IMG/VR virus record: IMGVR_UViG_3300017917_002963
Location: 1-57,880 of that record
Direction: 5' to 3' (one strand)
Origin: a virus
DNA: 57,880 nt
Positions 24,938 to 33,765 of this stretch are shown one piece after another (the stretch's first letter is position 1; each line of letters starts with the position of its first letter). A program made the translations under genes and the position numbers. The notes below the pieces were generated by a model that did no database searches, was not told where the DNA came from, and worked only from the letters and a program-made list of their open reading frames with translations.

Positions 24938-27607
24938 ATGTCATACGTTGACGCATTATTTGACCGCAAACAAGACCGCATCCACGTGGTGGAACGCAGG
25001 GATGGGCAGAGGGTATACCAAGAGTTCCCAGCCAACTTTGTGTTCTACTACGATGATCCTCGGGGCAAGTTCCGTAGCATATACGGAAACCCTGTTTCCA
25101 GATTCAGCTGCAAAACAACCAAAGAGTTCCGCCAAGAAGTGCGAATGCATTCGGGCAAACAGTTGTACGAGAGCGACATCAACCCAGTGTTCCGCTGCCT
25201 GGAAGACAACTTCAAAGGCGCAGATGCACCCCGACTGCACACAGCATTTTTCGACATTGAGGTGGACTTCCACCAAGAGCGAGGCTACAGCCCAGTTGAC
25301 GACCCATTCAATGCCATCACTTCGATCTCGGTCTACTTGGACTGGTTGGATCAGCTGATTACTCTGGCTGTGCCACCGCGGCACATGAGCATGGAAACCG
25401 CCCTGGTCCTGGTCGAGGACTTTCCCAACACCTACCTGTTCAGCGAAGAGTCTGACATGCTCAAGGTGTTCTTGGACGTGATCCAAGACGCCGACGTCCT
25501 AAGCGGCTGGAACTCAGAGGGTTACGATATTCCCTATACCGTAAACCGTGTGACTCGAGTGCTCAGCAAGGACGACACACGCAAGTTCTGTCTGTGGGGG
25601 CAGTATCCCAAGCCACGCATGTTCGAGCGCTTTGGCGCCGAGAGCCAAACATACGACCTTGTGGGTCGTGTGCACATGGACTACATGCAGCTCTACCGGA
25701 AATACACCTACGAAGAACGCCACAGCTACAGCTTGGATGCCATCTTGGAGTATGAAGGCTTGGAAGGCAAAACCAAGTACGAAGGTACCTTGGATCAGCT
25801 GTACAACCAGAACTTCAAAAAGTTCATTGAATACAACCGCCAAGACGTTAACGGCCTGGCGCTGATGGACAAGAAACTCAAGTTCCTGGATCTGGCCAAC
25901 ACACTGGCGCACGAAAACACTGTGCTGTTGCAGACCACAATGGGCGCGGTGGCAGTGACCGAACAGGCCATCATCAACGAAGCGCATGAACGTGGCATGG
26001 TGGTGCCCAATCGCAAGGAGTATGCATCCAGCGAAGAAACTCAGGCAGCAGGCGCCTACGTGGCCTATCCCAAGAAAGGCATGCACGAGTGGGTGGGATC
26101 GATTGACATCAACAGCTTGTATCCTTCCACCATTCGGGCCTTGAACATGGGTCCTGAAACCATTGTGGGACAGTTGAGGCTCACTGCCACCGACCAGTTG
26201 ATCAAGCAACGCATGGCAGAGGGATCCAGCTTTGCTGCAGCCTGGGAAGGCTTGTTTGGCACACTGGAATACACTGCCATGATGAACCAAGATCGTGGCA
26301 CCGAAATCACCATTGACTGGGAAGACGGATCCGAAACCACACACTCGGCTGCCGAAGTGTGGTACATGATGTTTGACAGCAACCAGCCCTGGACCATCAG
26401 CGCCAACGGCACCATATTCACATACGAGCGAGAGGGTGTGATTCCCGGACTGCTCAAGCGGTGGTATGCTGAACGTAAACAGATGCAGGCCAAGGTCAAG
26501 GCTGCAATCGAAGCAGGCGACAAGGTCGCAGAGGAATACTGGGACAAGCGACAGCTGGTCAAGAAGATTAACCTCAACAGCTTGTATGGTGCCATTCTCA
26601 ACCCCGGTTGCAGATTTTTCGACAAGCGCATTGGACAATCAACCACACTGACAGGGCGCAGCATTGCTCGACACATGGATGCTTATGTGAACGAATGCAT
26701 CACTGGGGTGTATGACCACGTGGGCGACAGCATCATTTACGGTGACACTGACAGTTGTTATTTCTCAGCCTGGCCTGCGCTGAAGTCAGAAGTGGCTGCT
26801 GGACGCATGGAGTGGACTCCGGAAACCTGTATTGCACTGTATGATTCCATTGCTGAACAAGTGAACCAGAGTTTCCCTGGATTCATGGAGCAGGCATTCC
26901 ATGTGCCACGTGACATGGGATCGGTCATCCGCGGTGGTCGTGAAGTTGTGGGCAGCAAAGGCTTGTTCATTACCAAGAAGCGCTATGCGCTCATGATCAT
27001 CGACAAGGAAGGCAAGAGAAAAGATGTCAACGGCAAACCAGGCTCGGTCAAGGCCATGGGCTTGGACCTCAAGAGGTCAGACACTCCCAAGGTGATTCAG
27101 GAGTTCTTGAGTGAGATCTTGAACAGTGTGCTGACCGGCGCTGACCGCGACAGTGTTGTGGAACGCATTCGCGAGTTCAAGTATGCATTTGCCGAGCGTC
27201 CGGCCTGGGAAAAAGGTTCGCCCAAGCGTGTGAACAACTTGACCATGTATGGCGCCAAAGAAGCCAAACAGGGCAAAGCCAACATGCCTGGTCATGTGCG
27301 AGCAGCGCTGAACTGGAACACCATGCGGCAGATGAATTCGGACAACTACAGCATGAGGATCATCGACGGCATGAAGACCATTGTGTGCAAGCTCAAACCC
27401 AACCCCCTGGGCTGGACTTCGATTGGTTATCCCACTGACGAGCAGCGCTTGCCCGCATGGTTCACTGAGCTGCCGTTTGATGATCGCGAGATGGAAGCCA
27501 CTGTGGTGGATCAAAAGATCGACAACTTGTTGGGTGTGCTGAACTGGGACCTGGCTGGTGCTACCAATACCGAGACCACGTTCAACACATTGTTTTCGTT
27601 CGAATAA
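24938..27607 (+). CDS. 43: family B DNA polymerase (T4 gp43-like, 889 aa)
   Basis: Replicative polymerase. Exo I is FFDIEVDF (D106, E108), Exo II GWNSEGYDIPYTVNR, and Exo III YNRQDVNGL. Polymerase motif A is DINSLYPS (D390), motif B KKINLNSLYGA, and motif C YGDTDSCYF (D603, D605). Length and residue spacing are close to T4 gp43 (898 aa). The C-terminus ends TLFSFE, plausibly a clamp-binding tail like that of gp43 (inference). A strong Shine-Dalgarno (CAGGAGAA) precedes ATG 24938. No intein or intron interrupts the motifs. Confidence 0.97.
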   Translation: MSYVDALFDRKQDRIHVVERRDGQRVYQEFPANFVFYYDDPRGKFRSIYGNPVSRFSCKTTKEFRQEVRMHSGKQLYESDINPVFRCLEDNFKGADAPRLHTAFFDIEVDFHQERGYSPVDDPFNAITSISVYLDWLDQLITLAVPPRHMSMETALVLVEDFPNTYLFSEESDMLKVFLDVIQDADVLSGWNSEGYDIPYTVNRVTRVLSKDDTRKFCLWGQYPKPRMFERFGAESQTYDLVGRVHMDYMQLYRKYTYEERHSYSLDAILEYEGLEGKTKYEGTLDQLYNQNFKKFIEYNRQDVNGLALMDKKLKFLDLANTLAHENTVLLQTTMGAVAVTEQAIINEAHERGMVVPNRKEYASSEETQAAGAYVAYPKKGMHEWVGSIDINSLYPSTIRALNMGPETIVGQLRLTATDQLIKQRMAEGSSFAAAWEGLFGTLEYTAMMNQDRGTEITIDWEDGSETTHSAAEVWYMMFDSNQPWTISANGTIFTYEREGVIPGLLKRWYAERKQMQAKVKAAIEAGDKVAEEYWDKRQLVKKINLNSLYGAILNPGCRFFDKRIGQSTTLTGRSIARHMDAYVNECITGVYDHVGDSIIYGDTDSCYFSAWPALKSEVAAGRMEWTPETCIALYDSIAEQVNQSFPGFMEQAFHVPRDMGSVIRGGREVVGSKGLFITKKRYALMIIDKEGKRKDVNGKPGSVKAMGLDLKRSDTPKVIQEFLSEILNSVLTGADRDSVVERIREFKYAFAERPAWEKGSPKRVNNLTMYGAKEAKQGKANMPGHVRAALNWNTMRQMNSDNYSMRIIDGMKTIVCKLKPNPLGWTSIGYPTDEQRLPAWFTELPFDDREMEATVVDQKIDNLLGVLNWDLAGATNTETTFNTLFSFE

Positions 27608-27687
27608 CCAACAAACCATGGCAAAAATGTGCCATTCTAGTTGTGCGATCTAAATATTTCGTGCACAATACAACACAGGAGTTTTAT
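27608..27687 (+). promoter_or_regulatory. late-type promoter region ahead of the clamp gene
   Basis: CTAAATATT (about 27650) resembles the T4 late -10 box, and ACAGGAG (about 27674-27680) is the Shine-Dalgarno for the clamp. A hairpin-prone GGCA ... TGCC sits at 27619-27635. No -35 hexamer was seen. Confidence 0.5.
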
Positions 27688-28410
27688 ATGAGAGATTATC
27701 TTTTGGATATGGTTGAACACACGTTTGACCTTGGCTGCATTGACTTGATCAAGATTGTTGGCGACACTGCCAGCACACAGATTGTGGGGGTTGCCCCAGA
27801 TACCAGTGTGATCATACTTGGCAACTTTGCGAACCCAGTACCCGAGCTGGTGGGCACAATTGGTATGCCCAACTTGAGCAAGCTCAAGACACTGTTGAAC
27901 CTTCAGGAATACCGCGAGGATGCCAAGTTTGATATTGGTCGCAAGGCCGACGGTACCCCCGAAACTTTGAACATAGAAAACAAGGCCGGGGACTTCCGCA
28001 ACAGCTACCGATTCATGAGCGAAGCAATTGTGAATCAACAGCTCAAAACACCCAAGTTCGCTGGTGCCACCTGGGATATCACCTTTGAACCCTCCAACGC
28101 ATCAATCCAGCGGCTCAAGTGGCAAATGAGCGCCAACGCAGAAGAACCCAACTTCAACGTGAGAGTCGAGAATGGCGACCTCAAAATCTCGTTTGGTGAT
28201 CCTGGCACACACTCGGGTTCGTTTGTGTTCCAGCCTGCAGTGGGCGGACAACTCAAGCGTACATGGGCCTGGCCTGCCAAACAGTTTGCATCCATCATGG
28301 ATCTAGTTGGCGACAAAACCGTCAAAATGAGTGACGCTGGCGCTATGTTGATCACAGTGGATACCGGCGTAGCAGTGTACAACTACTACCTACCAGCTCA
28401 AACCAAGTAA
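27688..28410 (+). CDS. 45: DNA polymerase sliding clamp (T4 gp45-like, 240 aa)
   Basis: ATG 27688 was chosen for the Shine-Dalgarno 8 bases upstream. Sequence pattern and length (T4 gp45 is 228 aa) fit the phage clamp: an N-terminal hydrophobic region, STQIVGVAPDTSVIILGNF, GMPNLSKLKTLLNL and a C-terminal AMLITVDTGVAVYNYYLPA. It would trimerise around DNA, tether gp43, and in T4 also activate late transcription. It sits directly behind the polymerase. The identification rests on pattern and context. Confidence 0.85.
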   Translation: MRDYLLDMVEHTFDLGCIDLIKIVGDTASTQIVGVAPDTSVIILGNFANPVPELVGTIGMPNLSKLKTLLNLQEYREDAKFDIGRKADGTPETLNIENKAGDFRNSYRFMSEAIVNQQLKTPKFAGATWDITFEPSNASIQRLKWQMSANAEEPNFNVRVENGDLKISFGDPGTHSGSFVFQPAVGGQLKRTWAWPAKQFASIMDLVGDKTVKMSDAGAMLITVDTGVAVYNYYLPAQTK

Positions 28411-28458
28411 TATGCTAATATCGCAAGTAAACATAAATAAATGTATCAGGAGATTGAT

Positions 28459-29145
28459 ATGTTTTATGTTTATGCTTACTTGCGATCGACGGACTTGACC
28501 CCGTACTACATCGGCAAAGGCCAAGGGAAGAGAGCGTTTGGTAAAGAACATTCAGTGGTTGTCCCGCGAGATAAATCTAGGATTGTATTTTTAGAGACTA
28601 ACTTAACTGAGCTTGGCGCTTTTGCGCTTGAACGCAGATATATTCGTTGGTATGGACGAAAAGATACAGGCACTGGAATACTCCGTAACAAAACCGACGG
28701 CGGTGATGGTGCAACTGGGATAATTCCCTGGAATCGCAATAAGAAGACAGGGTCGTTTATAACAGCCACAGGTAGAAAAAAGTTGAGCGATGCTAACAAA
28801 GGTATTCCTAAGAATCACGGTGAAAAAATTTCTGCTGCCCTTAAAGGTAAACCTAAGACTGAGGAGCATAAGAAAAAACTTAGTGAAGCTGGTAAAGGGA
28901 ATACCCCTTGGAACAAAGGAAAAACTGGAGTCCAGGAGTCGTCAAGAAAAGGTGTTAAAGTAAGTGACGAAGTACGCGCTAAAATGAGTGCTTCTCATAA
29001 AGGCAAGGCAAACACCGAAGAACAAAAAGCAAAAATCAGTGCGAAGCTCAAAAGCAGAGTAATTTCCGAGGAAACTAGACGGAAAATGTCCGAAGCAAGG
29101 AAAAAAATATGGGCAGAGAAAAATGCAAGACCACTTAACAAATAA
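28459..29145 (+). CDS. GIY-YIG homing endonuclease with NUMOD3 repeats
   Basis: I prefer ATG 28459 (Shine-Dalgarno CAGGAG at about 28447) over 28441. MFYVYAYLRS ... PYYIGKGQGKRA is a GIY-YIG core, and LGAFALERRYIRWYG carries the catalytic Glu region. The C-terminal half is a series of NUMOD3-like DNA-binding repeats (KLSDANKG, KISAALKG, KLSEAGKG, KMSASHKG, KISAKLKS, KMSEARKK). It is AT-rich against its surroundings and overlaps the start of the DpdA-like gene by 23 bases, as if inserted between clamp and DpdA. Confidence 0.88.
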   Translation: MFYVYAYLRSTDLTPYYIGKGQGKRAFGKEHSVVVPRDKSRIVFLETNLTELGAFALERRYIRWYGRKDTGTGILRNKTDGGDGATGIIPWNRNKKTGSFITATGRKKLSDANKGIPKNHGEKISAALKGKPKTEEHKKKLSEAGKGNTPWNKGKTGVQESSRKGVKVSDEVRAKMSASHKGKANTEEQKAKISAKLKSRVISEETRRKMSEARKKIWAEKNARPLNK

Positions 29146-30709
29146 TCAACTCGATAGCAATGGACTCAGCAAATGGGCCGTGTTCCTACCTGCCATCAGT
29201 GGCTTCTATGCCACTTTTGTTGGCAAACAGCGTGACACAGCCAATGGCCCTTATGTGGACCCGGCACGGTTCCCAGCTGGTCTCACAGACATGGAGCAGA
29301 TGAACTGGCTCAACAGCACCAAGGGCCTGTTTCCCTACAAGTGGAGCCTGTATTCGGGCGGACATGCAAACCTTGACTTGAACAAACAGGACTGGAGCGA
29401 GGACATGGTTCGCAATCGTGAACCTGGCACGTTCATTCTGGGCGACTCAGGAGGATTCCAGATTGCCAAAGGCCTGTGGGAAGGTGACTGGAAGGCCAAC
29501 TCGGGCTGTGTCAAGGCTCAAAAGAAACGAGAAGCAGTGTTGGCTTGGTTGGACAACATAGCGGACTATGGCATGATCTTGGATATCCCCACATGGGTAA
29601 TCCGAGACAAAAAGGCCTCCGACGCATGTGGTATTCGCACACTGGATCAAGCGTTTGAAGCCACCAAGTTCAACAACGAGTACTTCATTGCCAATCGTCG
29701 AGGACGAGACAACGGCGGCGCACGTTTCTTGAACGTGTTGCAAGGCGACAATCACACTTCGGCCGAAGTGTGGTATCAAGAGATGAAAAAGTATTGCGAT
29801 CCTGTGCAATACCCAGGTCGTCATTTTGACGGCTGGGCCATGGGAGGACAGAACATGTGTGACGTGCACCTGGTGCTCAAGCGCCTGGTGGCATTGCGCT
29901 ACGACGACCTGCTGCAACAAGGTGTGCATGATTGGATGCACTTCTTGGGAACCAGCAAGCTAGAGTGGGCAGTCCTCTTGACTGTCATCCAACGTGCCGT
30001 AAGGAAATATGTCAACCCGTCGTTTACCATCTCTTTTGATTGCGCCAGCCCATTCCTCGCAACAGCCAACGGGCAAGTGTACTACGAAAACACCTTCCCG
30101 CCCAACGGCAAATGGTCGTATCGCATGGCTCCTTCAGCCGACGACAAAAAGTATGCAACCGACACGCGAGCCTGGAGCACCGGTGTTGTAGCCGATGGCA
30201 TCTATCCAGTGTGGCAAGATTCTCCCATCAGCAGCATGCTGACCATGAAGGACATTTGCATCTATCGACCGGGTGATCTCAACAAAAACGGCAAAGAAGG
30301 CAAAACCTCGTGGGACAGTTTCAGCTATGCATTGCTCATGGGGCACAATGTTTGGATGCACTTGACCGCTGTGCAAGAAGCCAACCGTCGGTTTGATGCT
30401 GGTGAGCATCCCAGCATGATGCGGCGTGATGGTGGTGACTATGCCTACTTTGAGGACATTGTGGAACAGATCTTTGCAGCCCCTGATCGAGCCACTGCCG
30501 AAGCCATAATTGAACAATACAGTGGTTATTGGATGCAGATTGTGGGCACTCGCGGGTTCAAAGGCAAGAAAACGGTCAATGCTCGAACCATGTTCAACGC
30601 ATTGTTTACTTTTGATGAACCTGCTGTTGACAACACAGTTGACGATAGTGTAGAATTAGACACATCAACACTGGATCAAATGGAACAGGATATCCACAAT
30701 GAATCGTGA
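29123..30709 (+). CDS. dpdA: DpdA-like DNA deazaguanine transglycosylase (TGT fold, 528 aa)
   Basis: TILGDSGGFQ-type motif (FILGDSGGFQ, Asp 108) matches the SDSGGFQ signature of tRNA-guanine transglycosylases. A second Asp in SFDCASPF (about 306) matches the nucleophile region. At 528 residues it is longer than bacterial Tgt (about 375), and context (folE, queD, queE, transporter) fits the phage DpdA branch, which swaps DNA guanine for a 7-deazaguanine. The start overlaps the endonuclease gene, so the original N-terminus may have been changed by that insertion. Substrate (DNA versus tRNA) is inferred. Confidence 0.8.
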   Translation: MQDHLTNNQLDSNGLSKWAVFLPAISGFYATFVGKQRDTANGPYVDPARFPAGLTDMEQMNWLNSTKGLFPYKWSLYSGGHANLDLNKQDWSEDMVRNREPGTFILGDSGGFQIAKGLWEGDWKANSGCVKAQKKREAVLAWLDNIADYGMILDIPTWVIRDKKASDACGIRTLDQAFEATKFNNEYFIANRRGRDNGGARFLNVLQGDNHTSAEVWYQEMKKYCDPVQYPGRHFDGWAMGGQNMCDVHLVLKRLVALRYDDLLQQGVHDWMHFLGTSKLEWAVLLTVIQRAVRKYVNPSFTISFDCASPFLATANGQVYYENTFPPNGKWSYRMAPSADDKKYATDTRAWSTGVVADGIYPVWQDSPISSMLTMKDICIYRPGDLNKNGKEGKTSWDSFSYALLMGHNVWMHLTAVQEANRRFDAGEHPSMMRRDGGDYAYFEDIVEQIFAAPDRATAEAIIEQYSGYWMQIVGTRGFKGKKTVNARTMFNALFTFDEPAVDNTVDDSVELDTSTLDQMEQDIHNES

Positions 30710-31205
30710 AGGACATGACAAAGTCGACTTCTTTTATGGCAAGGAAGTGGAACGGACTCCAGCATATGGGCGCCCCACTCTGTTTGTGGTTGGCCTGCAG
30801 CCCGTGGACTTGATTGCCAGCAAGCTGCACGGTGCGGGTCAGCACATCTTTTTTGGTGCCAATCACAGCTTTGCACCAGCCGCTGATGACCACTTGGCCT
30901 GGCAACGCTGGGAACACATGATCTCTCACTTTCTGCGCTTGGGCTACCTGTGCAGCCTGGACATTCCTGTCCAGTGTGTGGAAACCTTCAACGATTCGGG
31001 CCTGTGCGAGTTCCGCAACTTCATCCCGCAGATCCGCGTGAGCATTCCCTATGTTCAGCTGTGGAACTACAACACCATGATCAAGATTGACGACTGTGAC
31101 TTTGATGCAACCAACCCTGGGGTGTGGACACACAGCTTGCACAGCCTCATGAGCCGCGACACTTTCACCAGCTGGGATCAATACAGCAAGGACCAACCTC
31201 TATGA
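30699..31205 (+). CDS. conserved-looking protein downstream of dpdA, unknown (168 aa)
   Basis: Overlaps dpdA by 11 bases, so probably functionally linked. Soluble alpha/beta protein with hydrophobic strands (TLFVVGLQPVDLIA) and an aromatic His-rich stretch (IFFGANHSFAP, HLAWQRWEHMISHF). No catalytic signature recognised. A part in DNA deazaguanine modification is a guess from position only. Confidence 0.6.
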   Translation: MNREGHDKVDFFYGKEVERTPAYGRPTLFVVGLQPVDLIASKLHGAGQHIFFGANHSFAPAADDHLAWQRWEHMISHFLRLGYLCSLDIPVQCVETFNDSGLCEFRNFIPQIRVSIPYVQLWNYNTMIKIDDCDFDATNPGVWTHSLHSLMSRDTFTSWDQYSKDQPL

Positions 31206-31486
31206 GAGAACTAGTAAAAATTGTATTACACCCAAAATTAGAAAACGAGCACCGCGAAGAAGTTGCGAGTTGGATGTCGTTGAATGCTGACCCAGAAACA
31301 TGGAGGATCAACTCTAACTATGACAGTCACGGAACTTTTAACGTTACGATACTTGGTAAAGAAAATGAAGGACTTGTTAGCATGTTTATGCTAAAATACG
31401 GCGATACAAAAGTCATTGATCACGTGTATCGCGAGTATTACGAAATTGCTCCAGAAGCTTTGGCATTATTTGACTTTGGAAATTAA
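31202..31486 (+). CDS. hypothetical protein (94 aa)
   Basis: ATG 31202 overlaps the upstream stop. Small acidic protein (MRELVKIVLHPKLE ... ALALFDFGN) encoded in AT-richer DNA than its neighbours. No recognised domain. Confidence 0.6.
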   Translation: MRELVKIVLHPKLENEHREEVASWMSLNADPETWRINSNYDSHGTFNVTILGKENEGLVSMFMLKYGDTKVIDHVYREYYEIAPEALALFDFGN

Positions 31487-31488
31487 AA

Positions 31489-31932
31489 ATGAATCAAGAA
31501 CAACGGGCCACAGTAGACCGCCGCAAACAGGCAGCTGAAAGAAAAATCTGGGTCACCTTCCGCAAAGAAGGAATCCACTGCTATCCAGCCGCGGCCACAG
31601 ATCCGGCCCTGGCCACTGGCGATGAATACGATGTGAGTTTTTTGGGCACACCACACCGACACATTTTCCACTTCCGTGTTTGGGCGGATGTGGAGCATTC
31701 GGACCGAGATATCGAGTTCATTCAATTCAAACGTTGGCTCGAAAACCTTTACAACGGCGGAACACTTCAGCTAAACTACAAGAGCTGCGAAATGATGGCA
31801 GATGATCTCTACGATCAGATTGCCGCACGGTATCCAGGACGTGCTGTCTGGATTGAGGTCGCCGAAGACGGTGAAAATGGCGCCTTCATCAAATACGAAA
31901 CTCACCAACCCTACCAATCCATCGAAATCTAA
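31489..31932 (+). CDS. conserved phage-type protein of unknown function (147 aa)
   Basis: Contains IWVTFRKEGIHCYPAA, HRHIFHFRVWADVEH, DIEFIQFKRWLENLY and LNYKSCEMMADDLYDQI. The strand/helix pattern recalls T-fold proteins of the pterin/deazaguanine group (QueD/QueF), and it lies between dpdA and folE, but I see no intact QueF or QueD active-site motif. The enzyme role is therefore open. Confidence 0.65.
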   Translation: MNQEQRATVDRRKQAAERKIWVTFRKEGIHCYPAAATDPALATGDEYDVSFLGTPHRHIFHFRVWADVEHSDRDIEFIQFKRWLENLYNGGTLQLNYKSCEMMADDLYDQIAARYPGRAVWIEVAEDGENGAFIKYETHQPYQSIEI

Positions 31933-31946
31933 AATAGGAAACTGTC

Positions 31947-32168
31947 ATGGCAAAAGTCGCAATCAAACCCAATCCCCGCATGAACGATCTGTTCCGTGAC
32001 CTGGAGCAGTTCTTGGAGTTCTGCCAGGACTACGGGTATCGCTACAACGAAGCCGATCTCTACAACTTCAAGAGCTATGCCTGGCAACAATACAGCAAGT
32101 ATTCAGCAGGCAAGAACGCCAAGAACATGTGGGATGAAGACACCCGCCGTTTTGCTGGCATGCGTTGA
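31947..32168 (+). CDS. hypothetical protein (73 aa)
   Basis: Small, aromatic-rich helical protein (FLEFCQDYGYRYNEADLYN) with a Shine-Dalgarno (ATAGGAAA) upstream. No recognised function. Confidence 0.55.
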   Translation: MAKVAIKPNPRMNDLFRDLEQFLEFCQDYGYRYNEADLYNFKSYAWQQYSKYSAGKNAKNMWDEDTRRFAGMR

Positions 32169-32179
32169 AAGGCAGCAAC

Positions 32180-32560
32180 ATGACCCACAACCTTGACGAT
32201 GCAGAGTTTGAGACTCTGGTTCGGTTGCTGGATCAGGCCATGGCCAGTCAGGATGCCAGGGTGCAAGATGCCCTGCGAAGCCTGCTGGTCATAACCTCGT
32301 TGACAGCCCCAGACCAATCCGGTCTCACTCAACCTGGTCCCTTGTCAGAAATGCGCGCCCGAGTTCAAAGTTTGACACAGTCAGTAACCGCCCTTGAACG
32401 GCGGATGCATGACCTAGAGCGTGGCGAGTGGGAGAGTCGCCGTCTCAAGTCTCGGGACGACTATTGGCTCAGCCAACGCATGAGCGAGTACCGGGCCACC
32501 AGCTGGCCCCGAACCCTCCCCGGAGACTGGCTGAAACCCAACCCCAACAGTGACATATGA
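32180..32560 (+). CDS. hypothetical coiled-coil protein (126 aa)
   Basis: I chose ATG 32180 over an upstream TTG. The middle (MRARVQSLTQSVTALERRMHD) is a likely coiled coil; the C-terminus is Trp/Arg-rich. It overlaps the glycosyltransferase start by 4 bases. Confidence 0.55.
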   Translation: MTHNLDDAEFETLVRLLDQAMASQDARVQDALRSLLVITSLTAPDQSGLTQPGPLSEMRARVQSLTQSVTALERRMHDLERGEWESRRLKSRDDYWLSQRMSEYRATSWPRTLPGDWLKPNPNSDI

Positions 32561-33765
32561 GAAAACTTTACTACATGGGACTTGAGTCCTACGAAGCACG
32601 ATACACCTTGCAACTGACCGAGTGGAACCGTCGTGTGTTTGACCGCCGTGGCTTGGACGTGGTATACGTGCCGGGCAACACCATTGACAACTCTCAGGCC
32701 ATCTCAGTGGGCCAAGTCCTGGATGCACATGGTCGCAGCTACTTCAGCATGAGCCAGTTGATGAATCTGGTGCAGATGATGAAGAACGGCAAAGTCACTG
32801 CCGAGGACGTGGTGTTCTTTGAGGACATGTTCCAGCCTGGTATTGAGAGCTTGGCCTACATCCTGGACCAAGTGCCTGAATCTGCACGACCACGCATCTA
32901 TGTTCGTTGTTTGGCTCAAAGCATCGACCCCGATGACTTTGTGCATGTGTGGGGCATGAGCCGGTGGATGGGATTGTATGAGCAGATGGTGAACGAACTG
33001 GTGCTCAAGTCTGGCGGCGCTGTGTTGGCCACTAATGAAGAAATGGTTGCACACATGCGAATCGCAGGTTGGACTGCACCCATCTACAACATCTCGGGCC
33101 TGGCATTCGGCAAGTCAGAAGTTCAAGAGCGCGTGGAAAACCACATTCGCCCATTCCACGAACGCCAGCGTCGTGTGGTGTTTGCGGCGCGGTGGGATCA
33201 GGAAAAACAGCCTGACTTCTACATGGACCTGATCGAAGCATGGCACAGCCAGGACACAACCGGTGTGACCTTTGAACTGTTGCAAGGCGGGCCCTTGCGC
33301 AGCAATGACGCTCGCTACATCGATCGCGCCAGGGACATGGACAGTCGTGGACTGTTGACCATTCGCGAAAACCTCAAGAAGAATGAGTACTACAACCTTC
33401 TCAACAACAGCCGTGTGTTGTTCAACTGTGCGCTGCAAGACTGGGTGTCAAACACAGTGAGCGAAGCAGATGCCCTGGGCTGCAATGTGCTGTATCCAGC
33501 CTATCGCAGTTTCCCCGAGACCTTTGCCAACGACGCTGATCGCTTGTATGTGCCCTGGAGCATGACAGATGCCATGGCCAAGCTGCAACAGTTGTTGGAC
33601 GCGCCGCATGTGAACCAGGGACGGATCTCGGACTGGAACAATGGCACCATTGATCGTTGTGTTGACATCATGACTGGGCAAGGCGAGCAATGGCGGCGCA
33701 CTGACCGCGATTATCGCAATCACACCAGAGCTGCCAAGTATGAGTCCAACAGGGGGCACCAATGA
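32557..33765 (+). CDS. glycosyltransferase, GT-B type (402 aa)
   Basis: Two-lobed organisation. The C-terminal half has VVFAARWDQEKQPDFYMDLIEAW, the strand-helix after the linker in family 4-like enzymes. VLFNCALQDWVSNTVSEADALGCNVLYPAYRSFPE follows, matching the E-x7-E-like nucleotide-sugar site (sEAdAlG). The acceptor is unknown. It is coupled to a sugar-nucleotide epimerase, so the two may supply one surface or DNA glycan. No signal peptide or membrane segment. Confidence 0.8.
   Translation: MRKLYYMGLESYEARYTLQLTEWNRRVFDRRGLDVVYVPGNTIDNSQAISVGQVLDAHGRSYFSMSQLMNLVQMMKNGKVTAEDVVFFEDMFQPGIESLAYILDQVPESARPRIYVRCLAQSIDPDDFVHVWGMSRWMGLYEQMVNELVLKSGGAVLATNEEMVAHMRIAGWTAPIYNISGLAFGKSEVQERVENHIRPFHERQRRVVFAARWDQEKQPDFYMDLIEAWHSQDTTGVTFELLQGGPLRSNDARYIDRARDMDSRGLLTIRENLKKNEYYNLLNNSRVLFNCALQDWVSNTVSEADALGCNVLYPAYRSFPETFANDADRLYVPWSMTDAMAKLQQLLDAPHVNQGRISDWNNGTIDRCVDIMTGQGEQWRRTDRDYRNHTRAAKYESNRGHQ

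Noticed and set aside
25514-26638. A 374-codon open frame antisense to the DNA polymerase
   Set aside because: It mirrors the polymerase codon structure, lacks a Shine-Dalgarno and has no recognisable domain; long antisense frames are expected in this GC-leaning, codon-biased DNA.
30699-31205. QueC
   Set aside because: No SGGxDS PP-loop or C-terminal zinc cysteines; position beside dpdA alone is not enough.
31489-31932. QueF reductase
   Set aside because: The pattern is T-fold-like, but the catalytic Cys and the QueF ESKS/FRxHxxFHE motif are not present.
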